Positions 34,736 to 48,100 of a stretch of 64,000 nt of DNA are shown in pieces. Position numbers and translations under genes: made by a program. The DNA lies in contig JAWHQI010000005.1 of NCBI GenBank assembly GCA_033032865.1, positions 9,510,001 through 9,574,000 of the forward strand, read 5' to 3'. The first letter of the stretch is position 1. The number at the start of each line of letters is the position of its first letter. Source of the DNA: Dactylorhiza incarnata (Eukaryota > Streptophyta > Magnoliopsida > Asparagales > Orchidaceae). The notes beneath the pieces were generated by a model. That model saw only the letters and a program-made list of their open reading frames with translations, did no database searches and was not told the DNA's origin.

Positions 34736-34959
34736 TAGGGGACCCTGTGTGAGTTCAACCTAACTCAAAGAGTCCTAGGGTCTCCCCCTGTCTCAACTCA
34801 CCCTTCTCTCCTCATTTTATGCCCTAACATCATCATTGGGTCTAGTAGGATTGGGAATGTTACAGATCCTAATAAACAAAAAAAAATTTCATCCTCGAAA
34901 TTTAAGCTCGGGTCTACGGGATCCTATACGGGATGAGAATAAGGAGTATAAACTCATGT

Positions 34960-36510
34960 TTAGGGTGTACCTGAGGTGAATAATCCAGGGTATTGTTGTT
35001 GCATGAGATCCCTTGGTTCCCATGTGTGCTCCTATCGCTTCTGATTGGACCATAACACCTTGACAAGAGGAACCTTCTTCCTCCGCAGAACTCGGACGGC
35101 TGTATCGTCGATGCGGATGGGCTCCAGACGGACTGATCGGTCAGATGCTATCGGGCCTGTTGTAGTCGTAACATGCTGCTCTGGCCGAAGCAAGGCTCTC
35201 TGAAGTGAGGAGACGTGGAAGACGTCGTGCAGGTTTGCTAACTCCTGTGGCAGCTCCAGCCTATAAGCCAAGGGGCCGATCCGCTCCAGGATCATATAAG
35301 GCCCCATAAATCGTGGGCTGAGCTTCTTCTGTCCTCGCACCCGCGAGACACCTTGCACTGGTCGTATCTTCAAGAAAACCTTGTCTCCTACCTGGAACTC
35401 CACCTTCCGGTGCTTCTCATCATAATACTTGGCCTGCCGGCTCTGAGCTTCCAACATCTGATTGTGGATCATCCGTACCACAACATCCGTATCATCTATA
35501 TACTCCGATCCAAGTGCCCTTGGATCCTCATCCTGGACCCAAGACAATGGCGTATGACACGTCCTCCCATACAGAGCCTCATATGGTGCCATCCCAATGC
35601 TTGTCTGGTGGCTGTTATTATAGGAAAACTCTATAAGTGGTAACAGCCTTTCCAAGGGTTTCCCTGTATCCAGAATGCATAAATGTAGTAAGTCCTCCAT
35701 CGTCCTGTTGGTGCACTCTATCTGGACATCGGTCTGTGGATAGAAAGCAGTGCTAAAGGTGAGTCGAGACCCCAGATATTCCTGCACTGCCCTCCACTCC
35801 ATCGAAGTAAAGCGACCATCCCTATATGAGACAATCATCCTGGGCACGCCGTGGTACCTGACGAACTGCTCTACAAATAACCTCACTAAGATAACAACTG
35901 AAGTGTCCTTCTGGACTAGAATGAATCTAGCCACCTTGGTCAACCTGTCTACAATGACCCATATAGAATCATGCCCAGAATGAGACTGTTGTAGCCCATG
36001 CACAAAATCCATGGCTATGTCTTCGAACTTCCACTCTGGGACTGGTAGCGGCTGTAGCAACCCTCCAGGGCTCTTGCACTCTGCCTTCACCCATTGGCAG
36101 GTCTCGCAGTGCATCACCCAAACTACGATCTCCCTCTTCATCCCAGGCCAGCACATAGTCTTCCGTAGGTCCGCCGTCATCTTGGTGATCCCGGGATGCA
36201 CTGAGTACCGAGTGCAATGTGCCTCCCTGAGTATGTCCTCCCAGATCCCACCTCCTGCGGGTATGTATATACAGTTCCGAAAATGAACGAGGTCGTCCCA
36301 AAATGAGTAGTCTCTTGAGCTGCCCTCTCCTAGGGCTCTGAATACCGGCTCCAGTGCTGCATCCTGTCTCTGCTGTGCCATGATGCGGTCTCAGATATCA
36401 CAGGTAATGCGCAGGGCAGCTAGGTACTCTCTGTAGGCCTCAGGTTTGTCCCTGGATACCAAAGTGATCTCCCTGTCCTCCAACATCTTCACCAGCTCCA
36501 TAACCATCAC
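34960..36510 (-). pseudogene. Chromovirus integrase with chromodomain
   Basis: The zinc region (YSVHPGITKM, then CETCQ) and core (AMDFVHGL, IVSYRDGRFTS, FYPQTDVQIECTN) are clear. The second catalytic Asp (normally S-D-R-D) is Tyr, so integrase is dead even without stops. The C terminus reads FQVGDKVFLKIRPVQG, LSPRFMGPYMILERIG and NLHDVFHVSSL. The chromodomain follows (VRVLRRKKVPLVKVLW, then EHTWEPRDLMQQQYPGLF) with TAG at 35032 inside it; the final stop is TAA 34960. A TGA lies upstream at about 36393. Confidence 0.9.
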
Positions 36511-37515
36511 TCAGGGCTCTGGTCCAGATGTACCGGCTCTCCTACTCAAGGCATCCACCACCGTGTTCACCTTTCCCGGGTGATAGTGCATGGTGTAGTC
36601 ATAATCGCATAGGAACTCTAGCCACCTCCGCTGGCGTTGGTTCAGATCCTTCTGTGTATCTATATACTTGAGGTTTTTGTGATCCGAGAAGATCTCACAA
36701 TGAACCCCATACAGATAGTGCCTCCATATCTTCAAGGCGATGATCACGACTCCAAGCTCTAAATTATGTACTAGGTAGTTCTACTCGTGCTTCTTCAATT
36801 GCCTCGATGCATATGCTATGACGTGCCTGTGCTGCATCAATACCGCACCCATCCCCTGGTAGGATGCATCTGTATATCTGAAATACTTCCTTCCCAGATG
36901 GAAGGGCAAGGATCGGGGCTGATGTGAGTCTGTACTTCAGCTCCTGGAATGCTGCCTCACACTGCGCTATCCAAGTGAATGTAGCAACCTTCTTCGTCAA
37001 AGATGTAAGCGGGAGGGAGACATTTGAGAACCCCTCTACGAACTTGCGGTAATAACCCGCCAGTCTGAGAAAGCTTCGAACGTCTGATGCTGATCTCAGT
37101 TGTGGCCACTCCCTAACTACTTTCACCTTGGCCGGGTCTACTGCGAACCCGACTCTGCTGGTGGTGTGCCCCAAGAATGCTACCTCCTGCAGCCAAAACT
37201 AGCAGTTCAAAAATTTTGCATACATCTGGTGCTCCCTCAGCTTCCCCAATACCAATGTCAAATGCGCTGAAAATGGTCCTCCTTGGTCCTAGAGTAGATC
37301 AAGATGTCGTCGATGAAAACTATGACGAAGATGTCCAAATTAGCCTTGAATACACGGTTTATCAGGCTCATGAACGCGGATTGCGCATTCGTGAGCCCGA
37401 AATGCATCACGGTGAACTCATATAAACCATAGCGCGAGATGAATGCTATCTTAGGTATATCCTCCTCCTGGATCCTCAGCTGATGGTACCCTGACTTCAG
37501 ATCTAGTTTGGAGAA
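36511..37515 (-). pseudogene. Chromovirus RT catalytic part and RNase H
   Basis: After the TAG at 37516 the frame continues [14 protein letters not shown] and reaches [10 protein letters not shown] (about 37310), the RT active site. It then breaks by frameshift with stops up to 37174. From there RT thumb and RNase H text resumes ([61 protein letters not shown]). The stop TGA is at 36511. Confidence 0.85.
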
Positions 37516-38342
37516 CTAGTGGGCTCCCTGAAGCTGATCAAACAATTCATCGATCCTCGGTAGCGGGTAAGTATTCCACACCGTCAGTCGGTTCAGCTGT
37601 CGGTAGTCGATGCAGAGTTGTAGAGACCCATCCTTCTTCTTTACGAATAGCACCAGAGCTCCCCATGGCGATGAGCTCGGCCTAACAAATCCTGCCTCCA
37701 CTAGCTCCTGGAGCTGAGTGCGAAACTCGACTAGCTCCTTGGGTGCCATCCGGTATGGTGCCCGAGACACAGGACTGGCCCCGGGCACCAGCTGGATCTG
37801 TAAGTCCACGTCTCGTCGTGGAGGTAATCCGGGCACCTTTTCCGGAAATATGTCGGAAAAGTCCCGAACAACGGGGATGTCGGACATGGAGGCCTCCGCC
37901 TCTACCATTCCAAAACAGACCACATACACCTTGTCTCCCCGATGATGGGCTTTAACAGCCTAGATAGAGGATAATAAAATACGGGAGATGGGTCTAATAC
38001 CTTCTACTACCACCTCGGAGTCATCATGCTTCAGTATGATCTTCTTTGTTGGGCAGTCGATCCTGGCCTGGTTCCCATGTAGCCAATTCATGCCAAGGAT
38101 CAGATCAAAGTCTGGCATCTTCAGGAGGGTTTCCAGTGCCTCAAATGTCTTCCCTCCAATCTCTACCACCATGTTTCACTTTGCACACGTCTCTATCTCT
38201 GACCCATCTGGTAGTCTCACCTTCTGGTGGATGCCCTCGAAATGCTGGACTTGATCCAGATCGTGCTCAAACTCCTTCGATACGAATGAGTGCGAAGCAC
38301 CCGTATCGAATAAAGTGTAGGAAGGTTTGCAATAGACAAACA
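37516..38342 (-). pseudogene. Chromovirus protease and N-terminal RT
   Basis: The protease keeps its active site (LFDTGASHSFVS, about 38310). TGA near 38173 and TAG at 37957-37960 interrupt the frame. The segment DFDLILGMNWLHGNQARIDC is typical of plant gypsy proteases. The RT start follows ([51 protein letters not shown]), with TAG at 37516. Confidence 0.85.
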
Positions 38343-38437
38343 CTATACTTAGGGTGGTTTTGTTGTTTGGGTTATAAGTCTAATAAAACTATTATTTTGC
38401 AATATACTATGTAATTGTAAAGAAGGTATGGGAGTAC
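38343..38437 (-). other. Candidate 95-bp intron between gag and protease of the chromovirus
   Basis: On the minus strand CAG/GTACTC starts at 38437 and AAGTATAG ends at 38343. Removing it joins the gag frame (DEVIT) to the protease frame (VFVYCKPSYTLFDTGAS) in phase 1. Unspliced, gag stops at TAA 38349 just inside. The segment is AT-rich while its neighbours are GC-rich. A small insertion is the alternative. Confidence 0.5.
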
Positions 38438-39560
38438 CTGTGATGACTTCGTCGAGGTTCCTTTCCTGGGCCAAGTCCAGTGCATACACTTGCTCCTGCC
38501 TTGGACCTCTGTCATGATGTCTCCGACCCCGACCTCGTCCTCTGCCCCGACCCTGATGTGTTGGTGCTGGAGGGGCTGGTGGAGGGGGAGGAGGGGAAGG
38601 TGGATGGAATAGCTGGGGGAAATTGGTCCCGATGTGCCCTGGCTGGTGGCAACCAAAAATACCACCAGGCATAATCCTCTATCACCATTCCTTAGTGGCT
38701 CCTGAATCCACACTGGTGGAGGGACTGGCACTGCAGGAGGCTGCTGCTGATCCTACCTGAAGTTAGGACGAGGGTGTCCTCCGCCTCTCCTATGCCTCAT
38801 AATCCTTCCCCGCTGCGGTCCCCTACCGCTCTCTCCAAAATGTGTCCCGTCCCCTGGTCTCTTCCCTCCACTCTGTACCATCATATGATCTGCCTCCAGC
38901 TTCTTCGCTGTCTCTATAATCTTGGCCAAACTGTACTCGGCCACGAACAACAATGCCTGCCTCAACGGGTCTCTAAGTCCCCGATAAAACCTCTTAGCAT
39001 AACCTCTGTCATCCAGTGAGTGCATCCCCACAAATCTAGCCAGATGGGAGAACTCCCTCTAATACTCTATCACCGACCGGCTCCCCTGTCTGAGGTTCAA
39101 ATACCTCTCCTCCAACTCATCCCTGTCTGTCACTATCACAAATGCTCCAGAAAGGTGGTGCTGAACTCCTCCCAAGTAATCTCTGAATAATCTCGGTCTG
39201 CATAAGTGGAATCCATCATGGCCTTCCACCATCTCTTGGCATGGGCATCCAAAGCAGTAGTCCCCAAAGAGATTGCCGTGCTAACCGGGCAGTTGATGCC
39301 TGCGAGCATCTCCTGAATGGTATCCAACCACTCCGTCTTGACTGCAGTCTCTGTCCCGTGATACATCGGAGGGAACAAGCTCTTGAATGCGCTCAACCAG
39401 TTAGATCCTGAGTTCGGTTGAGAGGCCGGAACCTACTGTGCCTTAAGGCCTCCAGGATAGCTGTCAATGTCTGAACGACCTCTGACTGCTGGAAGGGAGT
39501 GGCAGCCGGAGGGAAAGGAGAAGTATCTCGTGGGCCGGTACTCCTTGGGGGCTACACAAA
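38438..39560 (-). pseudogene. Chromovirus gag
   Basis: Pieces read AFKSLFPPMYHGTETAVKTEW, ALDAHAKRWWKAMMDS and ITWEEFSTTFLEHL (39400-39136), then GYAKRFYRGLRDPLRQALL and KKLEADHMMVQSG (39030-38850), a Gly/Arg-rich stretch, and a degenerate CCHC knuckle FGCHQPGHIGTNF (about 38640), whose last Cys is Phe. Frame breaks lie near 39135-39030 and 38750-38670. The N-terminal limit is approximate. Confidence 0.8.
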
Positions 39561-39740
39561 TGTATGGAAGTTTATTTGAATCGGCCTAACTCATTGTTTA
39601 GATGGACTATACATGTGATCTCATACTTGGGCACACCATTGCTTCTGCTGCATAGTTTTTCCTCAAACTAATGCTCGAGTGGGGCGACCCAGTGTTTTGT
39701 AGACTTCTTTCTGTTATGATCGTTGTCAAGTGATACCATT

Positions 39741-39924
39741 TGTAAGATCGCCCTACTTCTTACTGGAGAGTTACTGGATCTTATGCCCAGGACCGCCGTC
39801 TTGCTGTGACACCAACTCACGGGTTAGTCATCACCGCTCGACACCGCTCCTGCCAGCTAGTTTGATCATAACACAGGCCAATTTGCAAGAAGTAATATCA
39901 CAAATATGACAAGTCCACAACACA

Positions 39925-39978
<54 letters not shown>

Positions 39979-42900
39979 GAAAAGTGCAAATAGTCCACAA
40001 TGAGCACAAATCTAAAAGAGTGCTAGGGCTTAAGCCCGATACATATCCAAAAGGATATACTGATAACATAGCACTCTCTCACACTACACTATGCGGAAGC
40101 AACTCAAAATACTCTCCAACCTGTCGTCGTGTGGTAGTAGTGATGCGCGATATCTTTTCCTCAGGGTCTGCCGTCACGTCCTGCCTGACGTACTACGGCT
40201 CCTGCTCCTCGATCTCCTAGTGTTACGACAACAACCGACTGTTAGTCAAAAAGACTAAGCTGTTTTGTCCCTGCCTCCCCCCATGACTCCTAGGTACTGA
40301 GCGGGAGGACAAAGCGGAGGACATCAAGGGTTAAAAAGAAATACAAGTGACATGGATAGTACTAACAATATAAAGGGTAAATGAGTAGTGAGACCAACAA
40401 TAACATATAATAAATGCAATAAGTAAGACAACAGTAGTAGGTAAGTAATGAGAAGTAAATAAATAAATGCAGAGCAGGTGAAGTAATTAGTAAATCTACC
40501 ACACCATCATCTAGAGTATCTTAACTTATATGAATGCTCATACAAACTTATAAGTTAAGATTTCCAGAATTATAACTTATCATATAAAAGAGTCCATACT
40601 AATTTATATGATAGGGGTCTACAAATGTGTATGTCATTATGATGTTATGAATGTTATGATATGCTATGCTATGTTCATACAGTGCAACTCACTCACACGA
40701 CTCTACGCGCACAGACCTTTAGTTCCCACTTTTCGAAGGTAGCCAGCCTCTCAGGTACTTCCGCCGTGGCAACAGAATCAGTGGATCGGGCACTCCACTT
40801 ATAGGTGGGTATATACACTACCAGACCTAGACCTTACGTACGCTGCAGTACATGTCCTAGGTGAACTTTCGTGAGCTTTTGCGTACTCTTGCTGACATCC
40901 CGCCAGACTTTTATGGTCGGGGGTGGGTTACTAGGATTTGTCTTCTAGACCGCAGTAAAGTAACCTACTGGCCCTCTAACTCACCACACCCCACCAAGGT
41001 CAACGTACCGCCATTGGTGTGACAAATGGACCCGCACCGAAGATCTGCCACTAGTTTATGCACATGCAAGATTCATTACAATTCCCGAGCCACCAGCTCG
41101 CAGGACTTATTAATTTTAAGCCGTCCCGTCCCTCCTAATCGGACGAGGTTTACTTTTCTCAATTTAACTTAGTTAGGAATTACTCTTGGTTGTTACTTAG
41201 GCGACCAAATCAATTAAAGGTGAATTCTGGACTTTCTGAGGTATACCCGGTGAAGGGCTCGCAACGGTACTAGATGGTATTCTGGGATGACATCCCAGAC
41301 CTTCCTTTCTCAGAATACTTATTCTTATCGGTAATTATCCTTGTTATGGTTGCCCTTATGGTTTCTCTATACTACTTAAGTATGATTTAGATTTCATTTA
41401 GGTAACTGACAACCTTTTACTAATGCATGGTGCAAATCCTTAGGAGTTCACCTAAACACTCATGCCTAAGCTTGAATGCTTCATTGTCACCTTAGCTATC
41501 TAAATGTCACTATAAGTTCTATGGATAGAAAGCCCTCAAATTTACTTCAATTGTTCATCGACGCGTACTTTCGTTCACTATTCTCTATAGGGAAGACTTT
41601 CCCCAATTAGACTACCACTCATGTGAACTAGTTATATTTGCCCTAATGTTATGTTCCTAATTTCATTCCATTCCCACATGTTTTGGCTAGCCTAAATACT
41701 ACCCCAAGTTTTTGCTAAACACAGACCAACTCAACATTGGGCTAATTTAATCTCCTTAATGTGAACATCACCAAAACATGACCAAACGACTTAAGATTTT
41801 TATCATAGATTAAAAATGACCTAATTACAATATGGTCAAAAATTCATATTTTTCCCAACTATTTTGGCCATTTATAAAAAAACTTTAATGATCATCCACA
41901 CCTAACTTTATGCATGAAGTCAAAATGCTCTACATAAATTATCAGTGACATAAAATGTATAAATATCATGCCTGGCTGGATTTCCTAATTTTTCATAGTG
42001 CTTAAGACCACTATTTAAATATTCAAACTTTTAAATCAATTGGGCACATTACACAGTAAGTACTAAAATAATTGCTCCAAAAATTCTATAAACATTACCA
42101 TAGACTGATGATGATCAAAATACAGCCTAGCCAGATTTTCAGAATTTTCCAGATAATATTAGTCCTATAAATTCCATTAATACATAAGTGTGATAAAGGG
42201 CATGTTTGTTAATTATCAGTGTGAATGACTTCTAAAAATTCTATCAAAATTTCCAGAGTCGTATTTCAAGGTAAACTATCATATGCTAGAGTATTGGATT
42301 TTTCCCTAGGTCTTAGGTGATGTTTATTCTATTAATACACTTTGTGACAAAAGGGTATATTTGGTAATTAATAGTGTGAATGACTTTTAAAAATTCTACC
42401 AAAATTTCCAGAGTTATATATCAAAGTAAACTATCATATGGCTGAGTATTGGATTTTTCCCTAGGTTTTAGGTGATGTGTATTCCATTAATACACTTTGT
42501 GACAAAATTCATTATTCACAAATGTCCAAGAAAATTAATTCCAAAAATTCCAACAAAATTCACAGAGGTGTATAACATCCTAAAATATCATTTGACAGAA
42601 AAATTAGATTTTTCATAGGTTGTTTGATCACTTTTATTTGAATAATATATTTATGTGACAAATTCATTATTGTCCAAATATTTAGGATTTTTCTTTCCAA
42701 AAATCCTAATATTTCTAAGGATGGTGCCCTCCTCTATGCTAGATGTGTTAAAAAAATTTCATGAGCTTACTACCAACCATAAGTGATGAAATTACAAAAA
42801 TACACAAATGTGCCATATGCACACCACCCCTCCACACATCATATTCCTATGAATATGAGAAAATATGATCTAAAGTGAGCCAAATGGTCTCAAATTTTGA

Positions 42901-44785
42901 CATGTTACTCATTAGGGTCTAACCCTCATACCACCTAAGACTTGGGTCACTTTGCATATATTTACCCATAATTATTTCATTAATATAAAAAACCATATTT
43001 AACATATAACCATAGAAAAATATTGCCCTAAAATTTTGATTTTTGGACAGGGGATGAGTCTATACTATTTACAACAATGGCTAAAATATTAGACTCATCC
43101 ATGTAAGTATGAAGTATAGATCTACAAAATAAGGTCTGAACACTCTTTTGGACATGTCTTAGTAAAATAGAACTACAAGGGACTGTAGGTCACCAAATGG
43201 GGTGATTCAAAGCCCTATAGGAAGTAGACAACCAAGGCTACAAAAGTTGTCTCTGGAACCTTTTCCTAAAACAACCTCTAAGCAGCCTAAATATTGAGTT
43301 TAATCTGTTGTATAAAGTGTGACAGATTATTTAGTATGTATAATTTCTGGTCTGCATATAGCCATCAACTGAAATCAACGGCCTTCATTTTGTCTCCTTC
43401 CTCGAGCCGACGGCCAGCATTAGTCCCAACTGGGCCGACTTCCACCTTCATTTCCTGGCCACCTGAGGGCCACCACTTCCGTCCACCACCTCCACCACCT
43501 TCGTTGAGGTGGTGGCTACCGCCAGGCGGCGTCACGGGTGTCGGAGATAGCTCCTCTGGTGATCCCGAGCGAGGAGAAAAGCTCAGAAAATCTTCCTCTT
43601 TCTCACATGGGATCAGGCTCAATTGAGCCCGATTTCTCTCCTAAGTGGTTCTAGATGCTAGCACAGAGGGAGAGGGGGAGAAACAGACCTCGATTGTGGC
43701 TCGGTGGCGTGTGCTCTGGCGTGCGGCCATGGATTTCTCCGTTTCCGGCGAGCTTGCTCGATCTGTGGATTCTCCACCATTTCCTCTACTCCAGTTGGCT
43801 GGCTCGACTGCTAAGGGCCTTCTGAAGATGATGGAAGGTTCAAATGGAGGAGTTGGTGGCTGTATAGTGAGAATGGGGGTGGGGTATTTCAGCCATAGGT
43901 GGTACAGACTCTACTCCACTGTTTGGGTGGATTCCATGCCTGAAGTGTCTGTTCATGGCATGGGAATTCGGCTGTGGGGGGGGGGGGGGGGCTTGGGCTG
44001 AGGTGGTGGGGGCCATGGAAGCTCCTTCACTCCAACTCATTTCCCCCCTTTAAGCGTTTTGGGAAAAAATGGCATTTTTGCCCCCATGCTCATCATTTCT
44101 CTCCAATTTCAAATGTGGGGTGCTAATAGGCTTGTGTCATGCTGGTTAGGCATGGGGTGGGGCCTTGATTCACTTGGATTTCACTTGGTCATTCAATTTC
44201 TCTCTTAAGGCCTTAAGTTGACCATGGTTGACTTTAGGGTGACTTGGTCAAATTGGTGAGTGGGTTAGCCCCACTTGATGGGCATGAGTCCTATAACCTT
44301 ACCCAAAGTCCATTGGGTCATGGTGTGTTCTCAATTTGGTTAATTGATCCATGTGGTGTGAGTTTGACCTAATTTGGCCTAAGGTTGACATTTGTCAAAT
44401 CGAAGGGAATCGTTGATCACTTGAGGGGGCTTTTGGGCCTATTAGATTCCTAATGGGGTTATGAGGTTAGGGGTCAAGTCAATTTGACCACTTGAAGGTC
44501 AATTGGTCCTTGTTTGGGTTGATTTGGGCTATGTTGACTAAAAGTTGACTTTGGTCAACACCTTGGAATTGAGTGGAATTATTTAGTGATTATTGACCTA
44601 ATGACCTCCCTTAGTGGTTTGGGTAACTAGGTATGGTCAATTTGAAGTATTGAAGGTCCATTGAGTCCAATTGTGTTGAATAGGGCTATGTTGTCCTAGG
44701 GTCTCCCCTTGTCTCAACTCACCCTTCTCTCCTCATGTTATGCCCTAACATCATCATGGGGTCTAGTAGGATTGGGGATGTTACA
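39741..44785 (-). repeat. Chromovirus 5' LTR (5,045 bp)
   Basis: Partner of 29758-34864. It has a longer AT microsatellite (39926-39974), a shorter G run (43977-43991), a tandem duplication at about 42180-42510 absent from the other LTR, and a deletion of the segment matching 34590-34760. Just inside (39729-39738) the minus strand reads TGGTATCACT, an initiator-Met primer site matching for eight bases. Confidence 0.92.
42180..42510. repeat. About 165-bp tandem duplication private to the 5' LTR
   Basis: The block running from GGTAATTATCAGTGTGAAT to ATACACTTTGTGACAAA occurs twice in a row here and once in the other LTR (about 32235-32400). The two copies differ at several sites, so the duplication is not the latest event. 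Confidence 0.8.
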
Positions 44786-45148
44786 GACGCTATCTCAGTT
44801 TAGGAAACATTCTCCACGTGCGTATCTTCATTCCAAGGAAACCCTGCCGACATTCCTCATGTGTGTTAAGATAGCGCCTGCGCTAGCCGCTAGCGCCTGT
44901 GCTAGCGCCTTTTATACTTGCCTACCAAAATTGCCTAATCAGGGCTAGCGCCTGCGCTAGTGGCTAGCGTCGGCGCTAGTGGGCATGCTGGACTTTTGGA
45001 TTCAAACTTGGTGGGGTGGGGGGCAACATTCTTATGTTATCCTTGAGTCATATAGGATTGTTTCATGCACACTTAAACACACAAGATCAAATACACATAG
45101 GATTTGTTATTCTCAAACCTAGGAGATGCAGAAAACCATGTTCCAACA
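44786..45148 (-). repeat. Element X left LTR, second part (U3)
   Basis: Resumes at the Tekay target duplication (GACGC here, GGCGC at 29753-29757) and ends TTCCAACA at 45148. Next to it the minus strand reads CAAAAGGGGGAGTT, a good polypurine tract, so this is the 3' LTR of a minus-strand copia element. 44875-44990 carries a CTAGCG/CGCTAG cluster. Confidence 0.8.
44875..44990. repeat. CTAGCG/CGCTAG word cluster in the X LTR
   Basis: At least four CTAGCG and three CGCTAG, often within GCTAGCGCC or GCGCTAG, in 115 bp. Another copy lies at 29729, and a degenerate group (CCTAGCGCCTACG) lies in the X interior at about 47188. Confidence 0.85.
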
Positions 45149-48100
45149 AACTCCCCCTTTTGATAAAAACAAATCCATTAATGATAAATCAGAGAATTAA
45201 TACATAAAGCATGACGAATCCTACTTGTGTGTGTGAGTATTGACTTAGGATAATTGTCGATTTTGGTATTTAAAATTGCTCCCCCTAAATGCATGCTCCC
45301 CTTATGTGAATGCTCCCCTTATTTGTAAGCTATCTTCTTAATCATTAATCATGTTAGTTTTCCCATTTGATAACAATTATTATTTATCATGTTAGTTCTC
45401 CCCCTTTTGTTATTAGCAAAAATGGGTTAAGGAAGCAAGAAACATAAAAAAAAGATTTTGATAAAAAGATAAGGCATGATCGAGCTTATAGAGGAAATGA
45501 AATGATAAGAAATTTTTAGCATAAAAAAGATTTTCAAAAAGATCAGAGTTTTTAGCATAAAAATAATTTCACAGAAATAGATCAGAATTTTTATAGAAAA
45601 TATGTATGTTAGAACTACTTAAAATAACCTTTACCAAGCAAGTCGACCACTTGTTGAAGAAAAAGAATACTGAGATTTAAGACTTAAAACAAGCATGAAA
45701 GTGCAAGGTAAAATTGATAAGTTAATATTGCGGAAGACTTATAGAGATACAAGAAATATCTTTTTGTAATCATGACGATTCATAAGAAGAAATAAGAGTT
45801 AAATTCCAAAATAAGAAGATGTATTTGTAAATCATTTTTCTTTTAAAATCATTAAGATTTACAATAAAGTAACCAAGCATGAAAAGATGATATCAACAAC
45901 AGATTACTACAATGTTATTTTAATTCACAAATTCAAAACATATCAAACATTGTAGAGATCATGCTATGTTATCTAGTGCATTTATATATAAAAAGTAGTA
46001 TAAAATTAGCATTAGGATCCAATACTCACGAGAAGAAGTGTTATGGAAGATAATTATGTGCACATGAGTGTATTTTGAAGAAAGTAAACAAATGATTTAA
46101 TCAAGAAATACAAGACATATGGAGAGTAAAGTGCATAATAAAACATAAATAATTTTACTTCCACACACTTCAATGCACAAAAAGAAAAGTACAACAACCA
46201 AGGTGCTCTACACACAATGCTCATTAAGACTTACAAGGGTGCAAAGTAGTGCTTGGGGGATCATACACTTTATTTTTCAATATTGATATTTTTGTGATCC
46301 GGTGTACTTAAGAATAAGTGGTGTAAAGAAAGAACTAAGGTCTGCACAAGACACTTTACTATTCTTTCCAAGATGCTCAACCTCACAATGATCATTAAGA
46401 CTTATCAGGAGGTTCAAGTAGTGCTTGGTGGAGTTATCTTCGTCAATTTATTTCATGTTTTTTTTGTACAAAGTTCTCCGAATACACTTATTTTGCAAAC
46501 CAATGTAATTTTGAAATCACAACCATTTTTCTTAATTATTAAGAGTGCAAATAAAAGTATCGTAGGTAAGATACTTTTGCAAATTTTATTCATTGTACAA
46601 TTACAATACACAAGCAAACATTCTTAGATTAAAAACACATGTAGACTTTGCCAAAATAAGTGAGTGAATAAATATCATTATCAACCATAAAATATTTACT
46701 CATACTTAGAGGCATGCTAAGCTTGGTTCTACACAACTTTTACAATACAATTGATGCACATGTGATTAGATATATAAAAGCATGATAAAAATAATGTTCA
46801 AAGTAGTTTGAAAAGATGAATTGCAACATGGTAGAAGGTCTAAATGATAGATTAAACCATGCTTGATATTAACAAGAAATTCCATACAATTTATTTGATA
46901 TTTTTGCATTTTATATTTTGATTTTTCATAAGATGAGGAAAACAAACAAAACAAATTTCATAAATTTTGAAATAAGTTTTTGTTTAAAAAAAATCCATAA
47001 TAAACTGAAAGCAAAGACATAATTTTTGTATTTTTGAAATTTGAATTTGATTTTTCATAAAACAAAGAAATTCCAAAAACACAGAAATAAGTAGAAAAAT
47101 TATAAGATGATATTTTTATAAAATTTTCAGAAATTTGAAGCACTGAGTTTTGAATCATGGAGCTAGCATCGACGGTAGGTCCTAGCGCCTACGTTAGCTC
47201 ATAGAGAGTGCTTATTTTAATCTTATAGCCCAGATTTTCTTCGATTTCACTTCCAATTTTACTCAATTATGTTTGTGCAAAGTAAGACCTATCTAATGAA
47301 GTGAACAGACGAGAAGAGATCGCAAAAAGTTGCAGAAGTTAAAATATAGACCCTGAGCTCCAACACAAACAACTTTAATTGTAATTTTTAAAACAACTTT
47401 GAGTTTTGCATAACCATTTAAGCTTAATATGATAAAATATGCAAACAAAGAAGACATGATTGAACAAATCAAATATGCATGATTTTAGCGATTATATAAA
47501 AATAATGTTCTTGCATAAAATAAAAATAGGTATGCCCTAGATAAAGAATACCCAGACTGTCTACACCCTAGCCCCATACAAAGTGACGGATGAGCATGAG
47601 GAGCTGCACACATGCCGTATGTTGGGGTATTACTCTCATATGCATACACTAGAGAAGTCTCAACCTAGCACTTCCCCCCCCAGTGCCTCATAAGGCCCCA
47701 CTGGAACCCTCCCCGGTTAAGGACAATACATGACTTAGAGGTTAGGTCTCTAATTCATCCAATCTAATGCCTCCGCTATTGTGAGACATACAATATTGGT
47801 ATATGATCATGGACATACAAAGCGTTCTAAGTTTATGAATGTCTTATAGACTATGAGTTTATTTGAATTTTTAGAATGATAATATAAAACCTCATAGTTA
47901 TCACGAATTCTAAGTTCCATATTTTTATATTTTTATATCTTGGCAATCATATGGTAACTAATAATGCATGAGATTAACATGATAACTAATAATATTCATT
48001 AGGTGATAATGTTAGTATGACGAGGCATTCGTTCAATATGACTTTTGTGATTTTCTTTTTAATTACAAACTTTGAATATTTAAATTTTTTTGAAAGTACA

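Larger units (their letters stand above)
29758..34864 (-). repeat. Chromovirus 3' LTR (5,107 bp)
   Basis: Aligns with 39741-44785 almost throughout. It contains an (AC)n(AT)n microsatellite at 29942-29980, a run of about 20 G at 33877-33897 and a TTGAC-rich segment near the U3 end (34095-34735). Confidence 0.92.
29758..44785 (-). mobile_element. Tekay/Del-type chromovirus (Ty3/gypsy), 15.0 kb
   Basis: Very long LTRs (29758-34864 and 39741-44785, TGTAAGAT to TGTTACA) flank a 4.9-kb minus-strand interior. The order is gag, protease, RT, RNase H, integrase and chromodomain. Target duplication GGCGC/GACGC (29753-29757, 44786-44790) has one transition. Long LTRs, a chromodomain after integrase and the TGTAACAT start on the coding strand fit Tekay/Del. 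Both reading frames and catalytic residues are damaged. It is inserted in the left LTR of element X. Confidence 0.92.
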
